A stretch of 64,000 nt of DNA, taken from the IMG/VR virus record IMGVR_UViG_3300032675_000001, positions 1 through 64,000 of that record, one strand, 5' to 3'. The notes beneath the pieces were generated by a model, which searched no databases, was not told the DNA's origin, and saw only the letters and a list, made by a program, of their open reading frames with translations. Both the position numbers and the translations under genes were made by a program. Shown piece by piece: positions 7,843 through 16,668 of this stretch (its first letter is position 1; each line of letters starts with the position of its first letter). Source of the DNA: a virus.

Positions 7843-10800
7843 TTACCCGTTGTTGTTACCGAGTGTGCCGGTAGCAAGAAGACGAACTGGGATATAGATG
7901 AATTCAACAGCCTTAACTGGTTCAATAGCAACGTCTACCCAAAGTTCATTTTGATCAATTGTTGTTGGTGTATTGTTTGAGAGATCGCATACTACCAAGT
8001 AGTCATAGATACCTCTTGTTGCAACAAGATTTACCAACAGCGATTGTACCACGCCAGTGATCTGACTTCTTGTGATGGCGTCATTAGGTTCAAAGACAAA
8101 TGGTCTTGCGGCAATTGTCAACTGACGGCGCAAGTATGCAACAAGTCTTGCAACGTTGATTCTATCAAGTGATGAGTTTGATTCATAACTTGAAATGTTA
8201 CCATAGCACAACAGACCTTGACCAGTGAAGAACACGAGTGGGTTGATGTTGTTTTCATACAATGTATCACGAATACCCAAGCTAGTCTTGATAGACACAA
8301 AGTTTCCTGTTGTCTGATCAATATAACCAATGCTTGTTGCGTTATCAATGACACCACGGCGAGTACCTGCTGCCGCAAACCAAGGATAAGCAATATTATC
8401 ATTACGCAAGAATGTTCTGATCATCATGTGTGATGGTGGAACCGCAACAATATTACCGCTTAGATCGGTTGTAGTGCCTGATGGATAGAACAGACCCATG
8501 TATGTGTCACGAGTTACGCAACCCTGTAGACCTGTTGTGTCTGCACCAGCAGCATTAGTTGCCCAGTTGACAAGACTTGTTGCATCAGCAGGAAGTGTCA
8601 TTGGAGTATCACCAACGATGAAACCAGTCTGACCTCTATTATCGTTCAGTGTAACCATGTCTGGTTGCAATTCTGGATAGTTAGGGCAGGCGATCAAGTT
8701 GAAGAATGTATCTTCATCAAGGATTGCGGTGTTGGTGTTGATAGTAGCAGCCAATGCCTTGACAACCATCGCTCTCTGAGCTTGGCTACCCATATAAGGA
8801 GCACCATTTGACATATTACCCGATGCAGTTACCCAAGCAGCAGTTTGTGCAGGATATGAAGACTGTCCTGGGAAATTAGTAGTGTTGAAGTAGCTTGAAT
8901 TATACTGCTTCACATTGTAACCAGAACGTCTTGTATTGAACAGAAGCATACCAACTGGATAAAGCGAACTGCTTGGAGCATCCAAATCAAGATAGTTACT
9001 AGTCAACAATGATTGGATTGTTGGAATAGCATCGGTTGCTGGATTTGTAGTTCCATTTGTTGCCCAACGTGCATCTTGGAAGATAATACCAGATGAACTT
9101 ATGTCGTCAGTATTGTTAATCAATACCCATTGTGCAGTTTGGTTTCCGATTGGACCGGAAAGCTCCCAACGATAGATGATTGGATAATTAACAAGATCGC
9201 TAGTATCAATCCAAAGATCACCATATTGAAGTGGAGTGCCAGCATACTGAGTAGTTGGCATTGTTGCACTTACGATTGGACCATTTGGATCAGTAGCTGG
9301 TGTTCCGCTTGGAAGTGGGAAACCACTTGAATTATAAGTTACATTTCTGTATCCCTTCCAGCCAGTTGTCGTATTGACCATGATGTCAACTTGATCAACT
9401 ACTGAGTAGAACCAGTTAGTACCATTAGCAGGGGCAAGATATGGAGCACCAGTATCGGCTTCCATAGTGAATTCCTGCCAGTTTGACAACTGAACTGAAT
9501 ATGCGATAGCGCCAGTACCAGAGTAATAGCTAATTGCCGTTACAGCGCCAGCATTTACAGATTCAACTGTAACAACCAAGTCGTTTGTTGTGTTTACACC
9601 ACCAAGGCTTGCACCATGGAAAGTGACCTTATCTCCAACTGCATAACCAGAACCAGCATTGCCGAAGCTGGTTGGGTTCACGTAGTATGTTTGATAATAG
9701 TTAGTTACATTAATCTGTAGACCAGAACCAACACCAGTAGTTGATGTCTGTGTTGGAGTATAGCTTACGACTGCGAAAGGCCCTTCTTTAACGCCCTGAG
9801 TAGTTGCGATAATGAAACCAGCATCATACATTAAACCATTACTTAAACCAGTTGATGAACTTACGTCATTGACGATAATAACACCACCTTGAGTGTGTGT
9901 AAGCTGAATTGCTCCTGTTGCTGTTACTGATGCGGAAGTATAAGGAATACCTGCCGCTGCCCATGCTGTTACAAAGTCAGTTGCAGTGGTCAAAGTGCCA
10001 CTGAAAGTATACGCACTTGACAATGAGCTTGAACCAGGAATTGATACAAATACGCTTGCAGTGTAAGAAGTTCCACCAAAAGATGGAGCATTATTACTTC
10101 CAGTAATGACAGTAGGACCAGTTGCAATTCTTTCCCAATAATAAAGAGGTGCATTTGTCCATCCATTTCTTACATCTTTGTCATACCAATATTGTGTATA
10201 GATGCTTCCTGCTGGAATTACTTGACCACCGGTTGAATCAAGTGCGGCAATTGCACTCCAATCGTCAGTTGCATAACTTACCGATTGTGGAACCCATGAT
10301 GCTGTTGCAGTATTATATTGATTGATTACTGAATTCAACCCATTACCAGCAGAACCGACTTTGAACCATACTGAACCGGTTGGCATTGGTGTTGCCTGTC
10401 CTGCCTGCCATAATGGCTGCTGAGCAGAAGTTCCATATGTTGCTGATGGCTGGTAATATGTTACGCTTGGAAGGATTTGCACAGCAGTTCCAGTTCCAGT
10501 TCCAGTTCCAGTAGCAGTGAATACCGTTCCGACCGTGTTTGAACCTGCACCAATTGATGTCCAACTAGTAGTACCAACGGAAACGATCTGATAAGTGTTT
10601 CCACTAGTTACAGATGTAGCTGCTACAGTTGTGGTTTCATTGAGACCCAATGCAGCAAGCAATGTATTAGTTCCAGTAACGGTAATGTAGAATGGGTTGC
10701 TTACGTTACTAAATGCTCCACCTGTCTGGTGTGAGAAAAGTTGGAACTTGCCTCCTACTGATCCTGCATTCAAATAAGTTAAATTCAATGCATTAATAGC

Positions 10801-11610
10801 GCCTACCAGACCATTAATGTTGTTATTAGGTGAAGACGGTACTGCTACCGTGCTTGATCCCCCACCACTTAAATTGATAGTGATTGTATCACCAGCATTG
10901 AGTGTTGGATTTGAGTTTGTACCAATAACAGTTGGAATAGAAGCTAACCATTGCTGACTTCCGATAGGCTGCCAAGTGTTGTTTGCAACTTTTTGGAAGA
11001 ACATAGGAGCATTTGATGCACTTGGGTAGTTATAATTTGGAATAGCTACTACCGCATATTGTCCGATGCTACCAATGCTGCTCAAAGGAACATTTCCTGA
11101 AACCTGAGTTGGATCAGTTATTACGATTGGTGTCTGAAGAGTGAACTGACCAGTTGTTGCGTTGAACTGATAAATGCCCCAAGTAGTATTAGTAGCGTCT
11201 AGCCAGTAAGTTCCACTTGCTGGGTTTCCAACTGGACGGCCAGTTGATCCAACTAGGCTTGCCAAGTCAATATCTGCTCTCAAGCAGTATACCTGATTGG
11301 TAATACCAAGTGCGGAATAAGCAGCAAGCAAACCATACTCATTCAATTCATATCCCTGAATTGGAGTTCCGTTAGTTGTAGTATAGAAGAATGGATTACC
11401 ATAAGTGTTAACCAAGTCCTGCTGACTAGTGATCAAATAAAGCTGACCAGCATTAGCAGCAGTAGTACCAGGTGCCACAGATGTTGAATTAGGTTGTGCT
11501 TTATTCTGTGCAGTAGCAAACAGAATAAATGGGACAGAGTTTGTTGGTGCTGGCAGATATTGAGACTGGTCAATAACTGTAACTGATACACCTGGAGATA
11601 CTAGTGTCAT
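7843..11610 (-). CDS. 18: tail sheath protein gp18, greatly enlarged
   Basis: 1255 residues against 659 in T4. The N-terminus (MTLVSPGVSVTVIDQSQY, PFILFATAQN) and C-terminal 300 residues (ANIN-type DEDTFFNLIACPN, GVIDNATSIGYID, NPLVFFTGQGLLCYGN, DYLVVCDLSNNTP, VEFIYIPVRLLATG) are canonical contractile sheath. The extra length lies in the middle (roughly residues 190-850), a Ser/Thr/Gly/Asn-rich beta region probably exposed on the sheath surface. One inserted motif (WTSIGAGSNTVGTVFTATG, near 10500-10563) recurs in the surface-type protein at 20840-22252. Ribosome binding site AAGGA precedes the ATG. Confidence 0.93.
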   Translation of the reverse strand: MTLVSPGVSVTVIDQSQYLPAPTNSVPFILFATAQNKAQPNSTSVAPGTTAANAGQLYLITSQQDLVNTYGNPFFYTTTNGTPIQGYELNEYGLLAAYSALGITNQVYCLRADIDLASLVGSTGRPVGNPASGTYWLDATNTTWGIYQFNATTGQFTLQTPIVITDPTQVSGNVPLSSIGSIGQYAVVAIPNYNYPSASNAPMFFQKVANNTWQPIGSQQWLASIPTVIGTNSNPTLNAGDTITINLSGGGSSTVAVPSSPNNNINGLVGAINALNLTYLNAGSVGGKFQLFSHQTGGAFSNVSNPFYITVTGTNTLLAALGLNETTTVAATSVTSGNTYQIVSVGTTSWTSIGAGSNTVGTVFTATGTGTGTGTAVQILPSVTYYQPSATYGTSAQQPLWQAGQATPMPTGSVWFKVGSAGNGLNSVINQYNTATASWVPQSVSYATDDWSAIAALDSTGGQVIPAGSIYTQYWYDKDVRNGWTNAPLYYWERIATGPTVITGSNNAPSFGGTSYTASVFVSIPGSSSLSSAYTFSGTLTTATDFVTAWAAAGIPYTSASVTATGAIQLTHTQGGVIIVNDVSSSTGLSNGLMYDAGFIIATTQGVKEGPFAVVSYTPTQTSTTGVGSGLQINVTNYYQTYYVNPTSFGNAGSGYAVGDKVTFHGASLGGVNTTNDLVVTVESVNAGAVTAISYYSGTGAIAYSVQLSNWQEFTMEADTGAPYLAPANGTNWFYSVVDQVDIMVNTTTGWKGYRNVTYNSSGFPLPSGTPATDPNGPIVSATMPTTQYAGTPLQYGDLWIDTSDLVNYPIIYRWELSGPIGNQTAQWVLINNTDDISSSGIIFQDARWATNGTTNPATDAIPTIQSLLTSNYLDLDAPSSSLYPVGMLLFNTRRSGYNVKQYNSSYFNTTNFPGQSSYPAQTAAWVTASGNMSNGAPYMGSQAQRAMVVKALAATINTNTAILDEDTFFNLIACPNYPELQPDMVTLNDNRGQTGFIVGDTPMTLPADATSLVNWATNAAGADTTGLQGCVTRDTYMGLFYPSGTTTDLSGNIVAVPPSHMMIRTFLRNDNIAYPWFAAAGTRRGVIDNATSIGYIDQTTGNFVSIKTSLGIRDTLYENNINPLVFFTGQGLLCYGNISSYESNSSLDRINVARLVAYLRRQLTIAARPFVFEPNDAITRSQITGVVQSLLVNLVATRGIYDYLVVCDLSNNTPTTIDQNELWVDVAIEPVKAVEFIYIPVRLLATGTLGNNNG

Positions 11611-11749
11611 ATTCTTTTTTCCTTTTGTATGATTATAAGGTCTACCACCTGACCTAAAGTGTTAATCTAGGTTTCTAAATGTATTTACCAATATTTATGA
11701 TTTTTTGCTTATTAAGGTGGCCTCCGAAGGGTTTTTTGATAAGTAAAAG

Positions 11750-12094
11750 ATGAAACGACCAATATGCACTATTTGTAACAAGAATCATTGTGCTGTAAAC
11801 TATAGGCGTGACAACATCACTCACTATAGGAGTATCTGTGACGGTTGCAGAAAATCAAAATCCAAATCCAGACTTCGATTTTATTTGTGGGAGAAAGCTG
11901 GATACACAAAAAAACCCACATGTGACCTATGTGGGTTTAAGAGTGCCTATCCTAGTCAGATGACCGTGTTTCATATTGATGGTGATTTAAATAATGTATC
12001 TTTCACCAATCTCAGAAGCATATGTTTAAATTGTGTGGAGGTAGTCAAACGAAAAGCCGTCAATTGGAAAAGAGGGGATTTGATCCCAGATTGA
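11750..12094 (+). CDS. HNH endonuclease-like protein
   Basis: 114 residues with two zinc-knuckle parts. The N-terminal CTICNKNHC...CDGCRKSK region is followed by an HNH treble-clef fold: CDLCGF (residues 59-64), then FHIDGDLNN and NLRSICLNC. It is a free-standing plus-strand gene between the sheath gene and dNMP kinase, both on minus, which fits a mobile or homing nuclease. It lacks the hairpin leader shared by other endonuclease genes here. A decayed endonuclease tail lies directly downstream. Confidence 0.75.
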   Translation: MKRPICTICNKNHCAVNYRRDNITHYRSICDGCRKSKSKSRLRFYLWEKAGYTKKPTCDLCGFKSAYPSQMTVFHIDGDLNNVSFTNLRSICLNCVEVVKRKAVNWKRGDLIPD

Positions 12095-12101
12095 TAAATA
12101 A

Positions 12102-12245
12102 AAAAGAAGAAATTCACAATTGGGTGAAAAGAGTGTTAGGTACGGTAAAAAGGACCCTGTATTTGAATGCCCACATTGTCATAAGAATGTAGCGGGCATG
12201 GGCAACTTCAAACGTTGGCATAATTCAAATTGTAGATTGGCGTAA
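12102..12245 (+). pseudogene. remnant of a homing endonuclease C-terminus (zinc finger)
   Basis: The frame after a stop at 12099-12101 encodes about 47 residues without an ATG start. It ends FECPHCHKNVAGMGNFKRWH then NSNC, the same C-x2-C...H-x4-C finger that closes the intact endonucleases at 32634, 39873 and 61663. The upstream NSQLGEKSVRYGKKDP looks like a NUMOD-type linker. Its last 7 codons overlap the 3' end of dNMP kinase. GATAAATA at 12093-12100 may be a relic promoter. The nuclease domain is gone. Confidence 0.7.
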
Positions 12246-12869
12246 AATACTCTCAATTTGTTCGTGCAACTCTGTTACCGTCTTATTGTTATCTAAGTGA
12301 TAATCGTAGTCAAGACCAACGCTTGAATATTCACTAGCATGGATACCTAAATCCTGCTCAAGTTGATTCTTGTAGATGTCTTTTAGATTGAGATTGGTAG
12401 TTTGATTGTATTGGGTAGCCATATGAATCCACTCTGGTTGTTCCCCACGATGAGTTCGCATAGTGATGCCACCCGCGTTTTTAATAGCATTGAGTTCGTT
12501 AGGGAAACGACAGTCAGTGATTACTATATCTTCCTTAGTATTACGAAGCTTGTTCTGTACTGATGCAATCCAGATATCATCATGGAATGACCTGCGGGCA
12601 ACTTCTGTTCCCCACTGCTGTAGAACCCAACGAGGAGTTAGATTGGGAAGGTTGAGTCTTGCCGCCCACCATTCATCAACTTGTTCTCGCCATTCCCGGC
12701 TTGCCTTTGTTGATCCTTCAAGTAGTTCTCTATCCCAACTGAATATCGCAGCAACAGCATCCTTAAGAGATGCTGCAAAGCTCATACGCTTGAAACCGTG
12801 AAATGTGCAGAGATAGTCTGCGGCAGTATCTTTGCCGCTTCCGATAAGTCCAGTAATGCCAATAATCAT
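12225..12869 (-). CDS. 1: deoxynucleoside monophosphate kinase (gp1)
   Basis: 214 residues. Walker A GLIGSGKDT at residues 7-15, a lid-like basic segment (REWREQVDEWW), WVLQQWGTEVAR, and DCRFPNE for substrate/Mg binding. In T4 gp1 phosphorylates dNMPs for phage DNA synthesis. A near-consensus early promoter (12876-12904) sits so that transcription would start at the ATG. The 3' end is overlapped by the convergent endonuclease remnant. Confidence 0.9.
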   Translation of the reverse strand: MIIGITGLIGSGKDTAADYLCTFHGFKRMSFAASLKDAVAAIFSWDRELLEGSTKASREWREQVDEWWAARLNLPNLTPRWVLQQWGTEVARRSFHDDIWIASVQNKLRNTKEDIVITDCRFPNELNAIKNAGGITMRTHRGEQPEWIHMATQYNQTTNLNLKDIYKNQLEQDLGIHASEYSSVGLDYDYHLDNNKTVTELHEQIESILRQSTI

Positions 12870-12875
12870 TTTTGT

Positions 12876-12904
12876 AATATACTATAAAGTTAGAGGAATG
12901 TCAA
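12876..12904 (-). promoter_or_regulatory. early promoter TTGACA-17-TATATT, leaderless geometry
   Basis: TTGACA at 12899-12904, 17-bp spacer, TATATT at 12876-12881, then 6 nt to the ATG at 12869. A sigma70 start 7 nt past the -10 would be the A of ATG. No Shine-Dalgarno sequence. Confidence 0.75.
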
Positions 12905-12911
12905 GAATTAA

Positions 12912-13697
12912 TTAGCCCTGAATCCAAGTTAGTGGCTGGCTGTAGTCCACATAGTTCTTGAGGTCATTGATCAAACGCTCTTGCTCAGCTTTGGCTTCAT
13001 TCTTCATAGCAGTACCGTTAAGAGTAGTGCCTCCACCGGGACCAACAACACTTCCATACTTTTCACGTGCTTCACCAATGATCATCTTGCACTGAGCAAG
13101 CATGAAGTCACCAATCCAGATGCCAGCACCGGGGTCTTGAAGAAGTTCCCATTCTGAGCGTTGAATGTCAGCCCAAATAAGAATGCGTTCACCAGTGCCC
13201 TTGAAGTCACGAGTGATCTTCAATGCCTTTGTTACAGGATTGAAAGTATAAGTGAGATAGCCACCAAACATACGAGCGGCAAGTTCAACATAACCTGCGT
13301 AGAAGTCATATGTTGCCATACCACCGGTATAGTTATAGTTCAACAGGTAAGTGTTGAGAATGGCACTTGAAAAAGGGTCAAATGAAGATGATGATGGACC
13401 GGTTTCAAGACCTACTGTTCGTCTGAATAGTGAACGAACGTTGATAAACTCTGATGGCAAAGTGTATGTGTCAACGTTCTTTACAACCGTCATAAGAGTG
13501 TATGACTCTACGGTGGCATTCTGCGCTCGTTGACGATAAACCTTGATCGTATAGTTGTAAGCAGCCTCATAGTGCTGTGGATCAAGTTCAAGGTCAATGA
13601 TATCACCGCCTAAACGAAGACGGATGTTTTCAAAAAATGCGTCTTTTATTTGGTCAAGATCAAGACCAGTTGGTGTTGATAGAATGCTTGCAGTCAT
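12912..13697 (-). CDS. 13: neck protein gp13-like
   Basis: 261 residues. The pattern of environmental T4-like gp13 neck proteins is present: YNYTIKVYRQRAQNATVESY near residue 50, then VDTYTLPSEFINVRSLFRR, then a C-terminal GDFMLAQCKMIIGEAREKYG. It would close the filled head for tail attachment together with gp14. A late promoter and an RBS-masking inverted repeat precede it (13698-13735). Neighbours are the early MazG operon upstream and dNMP kinase downstream. Confidence 0.65.
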   Translation of the reverse strand: MTASILSTPTGLDLDQIKDAFFENIRLRLGGDIIDLELDPQHYEAAYNYTIKVYRQRAQNATVESYTLMTVVKNVDTYTLPSEFINVRSLFRRTVGLETGPSSSSFDPFSSAILNTYLLNYNYTGGMATYDFYAGYVELAARMFGGYLTYTFNPVTKALKITRDFKGTGERILIWADIQRSEWELLQDPGAGIWIGDFMLAQCKMIIGEAREKYGSVVGPGGGTTLNGTAMKNEAKAEQERLINDLKNYVDYSQPLTWIQG

Positions 13698-13735
13698 AGT
13701 CGTTTCCTCATAATGTTATTTATCAGGAAACGACT
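13698..13735 (-). promoter_or_regulatory. late promoter nested in an RBS-masking inverted repeat
   Basis: Perfect 11-bp arms at 13698-13708 and 13725-13735 (minus: AGTCGTTTCCT / AGGAAACGACT) flank GATAAATA (13717-13724). The 3' arm contains the AGGAAA ribosome binding site of gp13. Early read-through RNA from the operon at 14-16 kb would contain both arms and hide the site. Late RNA starting about 5 nt after GATAAATA lacks the 5' arm and leaves it open. T4 uses a related design for several late genes. Confidence 0.65.
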
Positions 13736-13934
13736 GACCTTTGTTCTCTTTATAAATGGTAGTGGCTAGAGAGATCATTTCTTGATCTTCTTTCGGGTAC
13801 ATCCATAGGTGGTGACTGCACCAAAAGCCACATTTGGGGCAGAGCCAATCTCCCTGACATCCGGGTTTCTCTTTGTTAGGGTGGTATTCTGCAATCAATT
13901 CGCAGTTTTCGCATACAGGAGGTCCTAGTCCCAA
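13716..13934 (-). CDS. small zinc-ribbon-like protein
   Basis: 72 residues with two Cys pairs, CENC (8-11) and CPKCGFWCSHH (32-42), suggesting a zinc-binding fold. Function unknown. Last gene of the early operon; its 3' end contains the late promoter of gp13. It overlaps the upstream gene by 10 bp. Confidence 0.65.
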   Translation of the reverse strand: MGLGPPVCENCELIAEYHPNKEKPGCQGDWLCPKCGFWCSHHLWMYPKEDQEMISLATTIYKENKGQSFPDK

Positions 13935-14155
13935 AGAAACGAATCCTCAGGCTTATGACGTTCCATCTTGCGAATGAGTGCTTCCAGACGATCCATGACT
14001 TCATCCGTCAATCCTTCACGTTCAATGGTTGCAACTTCTTTATCAATCGCAATAAGTTCGTTTCTGATGTCAGCACGACCGATATCATATCGGTTGTCAT
14101 GAAACCACTTCATCCTCTTAGAGAGTGACGCTATCCTGCTGACACGATCAGTCAT
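13925..14155 (-). CDS. small helical protein, unknown
   Basis: 76 residues, charged and predicted helical (two heptad-like stretches around residues 30-70). No family recognised. Translationally coupled between the 59-aa gene and the zinc-ribbon gene. Confidence 0.6.
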   Translation of the reverse strand: MTDRVSRIASLSKRMKWFHDNRYDIGRADIRNELIAIDKEVATIEREGLTDEVMDRLEALIRKMERHKPEDSFLWD

Positions 14156-14334
14156 TACAAATCGCCGTCTTCTTTAAGGTAATGATCAATATATGCTACA
14201 AGGAATGCCCGTTGCATAGACATGATAACATCAATTGCGCCTTCCTTACCGAAAGTTTCAATAAATCCCGGAAGGCTGCTCTTTTCAAGAACAAACGTTT
14301 CAAACACGCTTTCTGTCTGCGGTTGGCCTGCCAT
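14155..14334 (-). CDS. 59-aa protein, unknown
   Basis: Starts MAGQPQTESVFETFVLEKSS and ends LKEDGDL. The ATG overlaps the MazG stop (TAATG) and its own stop overlaps the next ATG in the same way, so it fits exactly in the operon. Function unknown. Confidence 0.65.
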   Translation of the reverse strand: MAGQPQTESVFETFVLEKSSLPGFIETFGKEGAIDVIMSMQRAFLVAYIDHYLKEDGDL

Positions 14335-14747
14335 TACAGGTCGCCTTCTTTGCGGTTTTCAGAATAGTGAGCATCAAACTTGCCACCAGGATAGCGAGCT
14401 TCCAGCTTATTCACGTTCTCTGCGATCACTTCGTTGGGATCAAGCCCAAGTGCATTACATGCATTGGTCCAATACCAAATGATATCTCCGAGTTCACGCT
14501 TCATGTGAAAAATGGTATCCTCGTTCAGTGGCTTGCCCTGAAAGAAAACCTTCTTCACGATTTCTTCAAATTCGCCACCTTCGCTACCAAGACCGATGCC
14601 AGCCGTAAGAAGCAATGGGATATTAACATTGCTGTTATTGTGCAGTCTGCGAATGTGCTCCACGAAAGTCACTACATCCTTGCTCGTGTCACTGCACACT
14701 GCGAGGACAAATTCACCGTACTTGTTTAGATCAATCTGATTAGACAT
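14334..14747 (-). CDS. MazG-like NTP pyrophosphohydrolase
   Basis: 137 residues, all-alpha NTP-PPase fold. The metal-binding pattern EGGEFEE (residues 56-62) and ELGDIIW (85-91) is intact. Phage MazG proteins hydrolyse (d)NTPs, and a role against (p)ppGpp or modified nucleotides has been proposed. It is part of the early operon started at 16017-16045, suggesting early nucleotide-pool or alarmone control. Confidence 0.85.
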   Translation of the reverse strand: MSNQIDLNKYGEFVLAVCSDTSKDVVTFVEHIRRLHNNSNVNIPLLLTAGIGLGSEGGEFEEIVKKVFFQGKPLNEDTIFHMKRELGDIIWYWTNACNALGLDPNEVIAENVNKLEARYPGGKFDAHYSENRKEGDL

Positions 14748-14759
14748 TATTTTTCCTTA

Positions 14760-15995
14760 TTAAAATGCTTTGAGAATAACCATTGACTCGTTGAAACGAC
14801 CGTTTGGAATCGTTGCAACAGCCTTGATGTCATTAAAAAACTTGCGGGCAGCAGGTTTACTACCCATGACTTCTTTTATCTGTTCTGCCGGTTTGCGAAG
14901 TGTTTTTACGCCACTTTCTTTTTTGTCAAACCCAAGCAATGTGTTGCCTTTGATAGTCAAGCACTGGCTATAGCTATCAGCAACGTAGTGATGCAGCTTG
15001 CGCTTTGCAGTGTCATACACCCAAGCTTCCTGACAGTTATGAAGTTTTGTTGGAGAAACGCTTGTCAAGTTAAGTTTAAGCGTAGGATCGTTGAAGACTT
15101 TGAGATACTTCAACTTGGATACAATCTTCTCAACAGGAACAGCCTTTTTTGGGCGAGCAACGCGAGTTGCCTGCTTGATTGCAATATATGCATTCAGGTC
15201 ATCAATGATCTGAGTAGCAAACTTGATCTTATTGTTGATCTGAGTGCGGGTATATCGTGAATAGGACTCTTTCAAGTCGGTATCTTTACCCAGCTTTGCG
15301 CCTTCATATTCAGCCTTGACGTTTTCCCAATACTTAATATACCCACCAAGGTGTTGTGGAAGAACCTTCTGCTCATTGAGAAATCCCAAGACTTTATCCC
15401 GAGTTGGAAAATCCTTGGGGCACCCAGCATTAATAAACTCATCAGTGAGACCTTCAATCTCACCGCAAGCTTCGCTGGCGCGCTCCCTCATCAGTTCTTG
15501 AATATTCACACGGCTAACAGGTTTTGGAGTTTCTTCTTTTTCCTGAATGACTTGTACTGAAGAATTTATGGCGCGGTCAATCATTTCCCTAAGATAAACA
15601 TCCAAGGGTTTAAGTTCTCCGACCGTTCCGGGAAGAGTCTTCCAATGTTCTGCCTCAGCTTTATTGAAGATCGGACAGCCAGTGTGAATCATCTTGCAGA
15701 TGATGGCTGGCCAAACACTAATGCTATTCCAACCAGAAGCCGCCTTAGCCTTCTTGATGTCAGCAGCAGAATACTTGTTTTCCTTCATCCACAACCAAAC
15801 CTCAGGAAGCAAATCTGCTTCCTGATAGTTTTCATAGTAGAAGTACTTTGCATCGTGCTTAAATTTACTAAACTGTGCACCAGTCCACTTTTCCCAACCG
15901 GTAAAGTCTGGACCAGTCATCTTTTTTCCACGACGAACCGTAGGTGCGGCTCGTGTAGTCTTTTTTGTCTTAATAAGTGAGGGGCGTTTAGCCAT
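14760..15995 (-). CDS. conserved-type phage protein, unknown
   Basis: 411 residues; basic N-terminus (KTKKTTRAAPTVRRGKK), then a mixed helical domain and a C-terminal globular part from residue 290 (CQEAWVYDTAKRKLHHYVADSY). No catalytic motif recognised. It is the first gene after the early promoter at 16017-16045, with GGAG as ribosome binding site 7 nt upstream, so it is probably expressed early. It may be nucleic-acid associated (basic, pI visibly high). Confidence 0.6.
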   Translation of the reverse strand: MAKRPSLIKTKKTTRAAPTVRRGKKMTGPDFTGWEKWTGAQFSKFKHDAKYFYYENYQEADLLPEVWLWMKENKYSAADIKKAKAASGWNSISVWPAIICKMIHTGCPIFNKAEAEHWKTLPGTVGELKPLDVYLREMIDRAINSSVQVIQEKEETPKPVSRVNIQELMRERASEACGEIEGLTDEFINAGCPKDFPTRDKVLGFLNEQKVLPQHLGGYIKYWENVKAEYEGAKLGKDTDLKESYSRYTRTQINNKIKFATQIIDDLNAYIAIKQATRVARPKKAVPVEKIVSKLKYLKVFNDPTLKLNLTSVSPTKLHNCQEAWVYDTAKRKLHHYVADSYSQCLTIKGNTLLGFDKKESGVKTLRKPAEQIKEVMGSKPAARKFFNDIKAVATIPNGRFNESMVILKAF

Positions 15996-16016
15996 TAGTA
16001 TCTCCGTTTGAAGTTA

Positions 16017-16045
16017 CTTATACTCGCAAGTCGGAATAATGTCAA
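16017..16045 (-). promoter_or_regulatory. early promoter TTGACA-17-TATAAG
   Basis: TTGACA at 16040-16045, 17 bp, TATAAG at 16017-16022, then a leader of about 16 nt with GGAG before the ATG at 15995. Confidence 0.8.
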
Positions 16046-16062
16046 TAACTTTCGTGAAGACG

Positions 16063-16413
16063 CTAAACGATCTTGATTTTACGATTCTTGTTTTGGTTGG
16101 TGAACAAGCAGACACCCTTCTTGCGAGTTATGTCAGCAGCAGCTTGAGGACTGTTATCCCACCAATCCCATAGATTGTGTTCCGTCATGCTTTCATCACA
16201 ATCCATAGCGTAAATCTCGTAGCTACGCTCTGTATTGAAGCGGGCACGGATTGTAATGGCACTAAGAAGGTCATCGAGCGGGTTCTTACCTGTAGGTTCT
16301 CCTTTAAGGATATTCCACATGTCCTGCTTGCTTTGATCTTCATATTTTGTGATCGGCACGATAGCTTCGATGCCGTGACAACTCCACATAAAGAGGTAAG
16401 CGTTAGTAGTCAT
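16063..16413 (-). CDS. small phage protein, unknown
   Basis: 116 residues from the chosen ATG (MTTNAYLFMWSCHGIE), which has GGGAG upstream; an alternative start lies 6 codons earlier. Contains a Trp-rich stretch (NLWDWWDNSP) and a basic C-terminus (KNRKIKIV). No family recognised. It follows the 72/64-aa gene and shares its early promoter. Confidence 0.6.
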   Translation of the reverse strand: MTTNAYLFMWSCHGIEAIVPITKYEDQSKQDMWNILKGEPTGKNPLDDLLSAITIRARFNTERSYEIYAMDCDESMTEHNLWDWWDNSPQAAADITRKKGVCLFTNQNKNRKIKIV

Positions 16414-16418
16414 CTTTA

Positions 16419-16613
16419 TCAAAACTCCCAAATCTTGACGCCACGACGAAGAAGTTCTTTGGCGATCAGTTTTTCCGTTTGTTCAACTTGCTTAACGAGT
16501 CTTTCACTCAGCTTCTCACGATTACATTCGGAGAGAAAAAAGAGTGTCGCTTCAAGGTCATCGGTTGCCTGAAAACGAATCGTGATAGGGGCAAACAGTT
16601 GACGGATATTCAT
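16419..16613 (-). CDS. small helical protein, unknown
   Basis: 64 residues from MNIRQLFAPITIRF, chosen because GGAG lies 7 nt upstream and a strong early promoter (16640-16668) precedes it. A long charged helix follows (SECNREKLSERLVKQVEQ). Function unknown. Confidence 0.55.
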   Translation of the reverse strand: MNIRQLFAPITIRFQATDDLEATLFFLSECNREKLSERLVKQVEQTEKLIAKELLRRGVKIWEF

Positions 16614-16639
16614 ATTCAAACTCCAATGCAGAGACAATC

Positions 16640-16668
16640 TATATACATGAACCGCAACACAGTGTCAA
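16640..16668 (-). promoter_or_regulatory. early promoter TTGACA-17-TATATA
   Basis: TTGACA at 16663-16668, 17-bp spacer, TATATA at 16640-16645. Leader with GGAG before the start at 16613. Confidence 0.8.
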
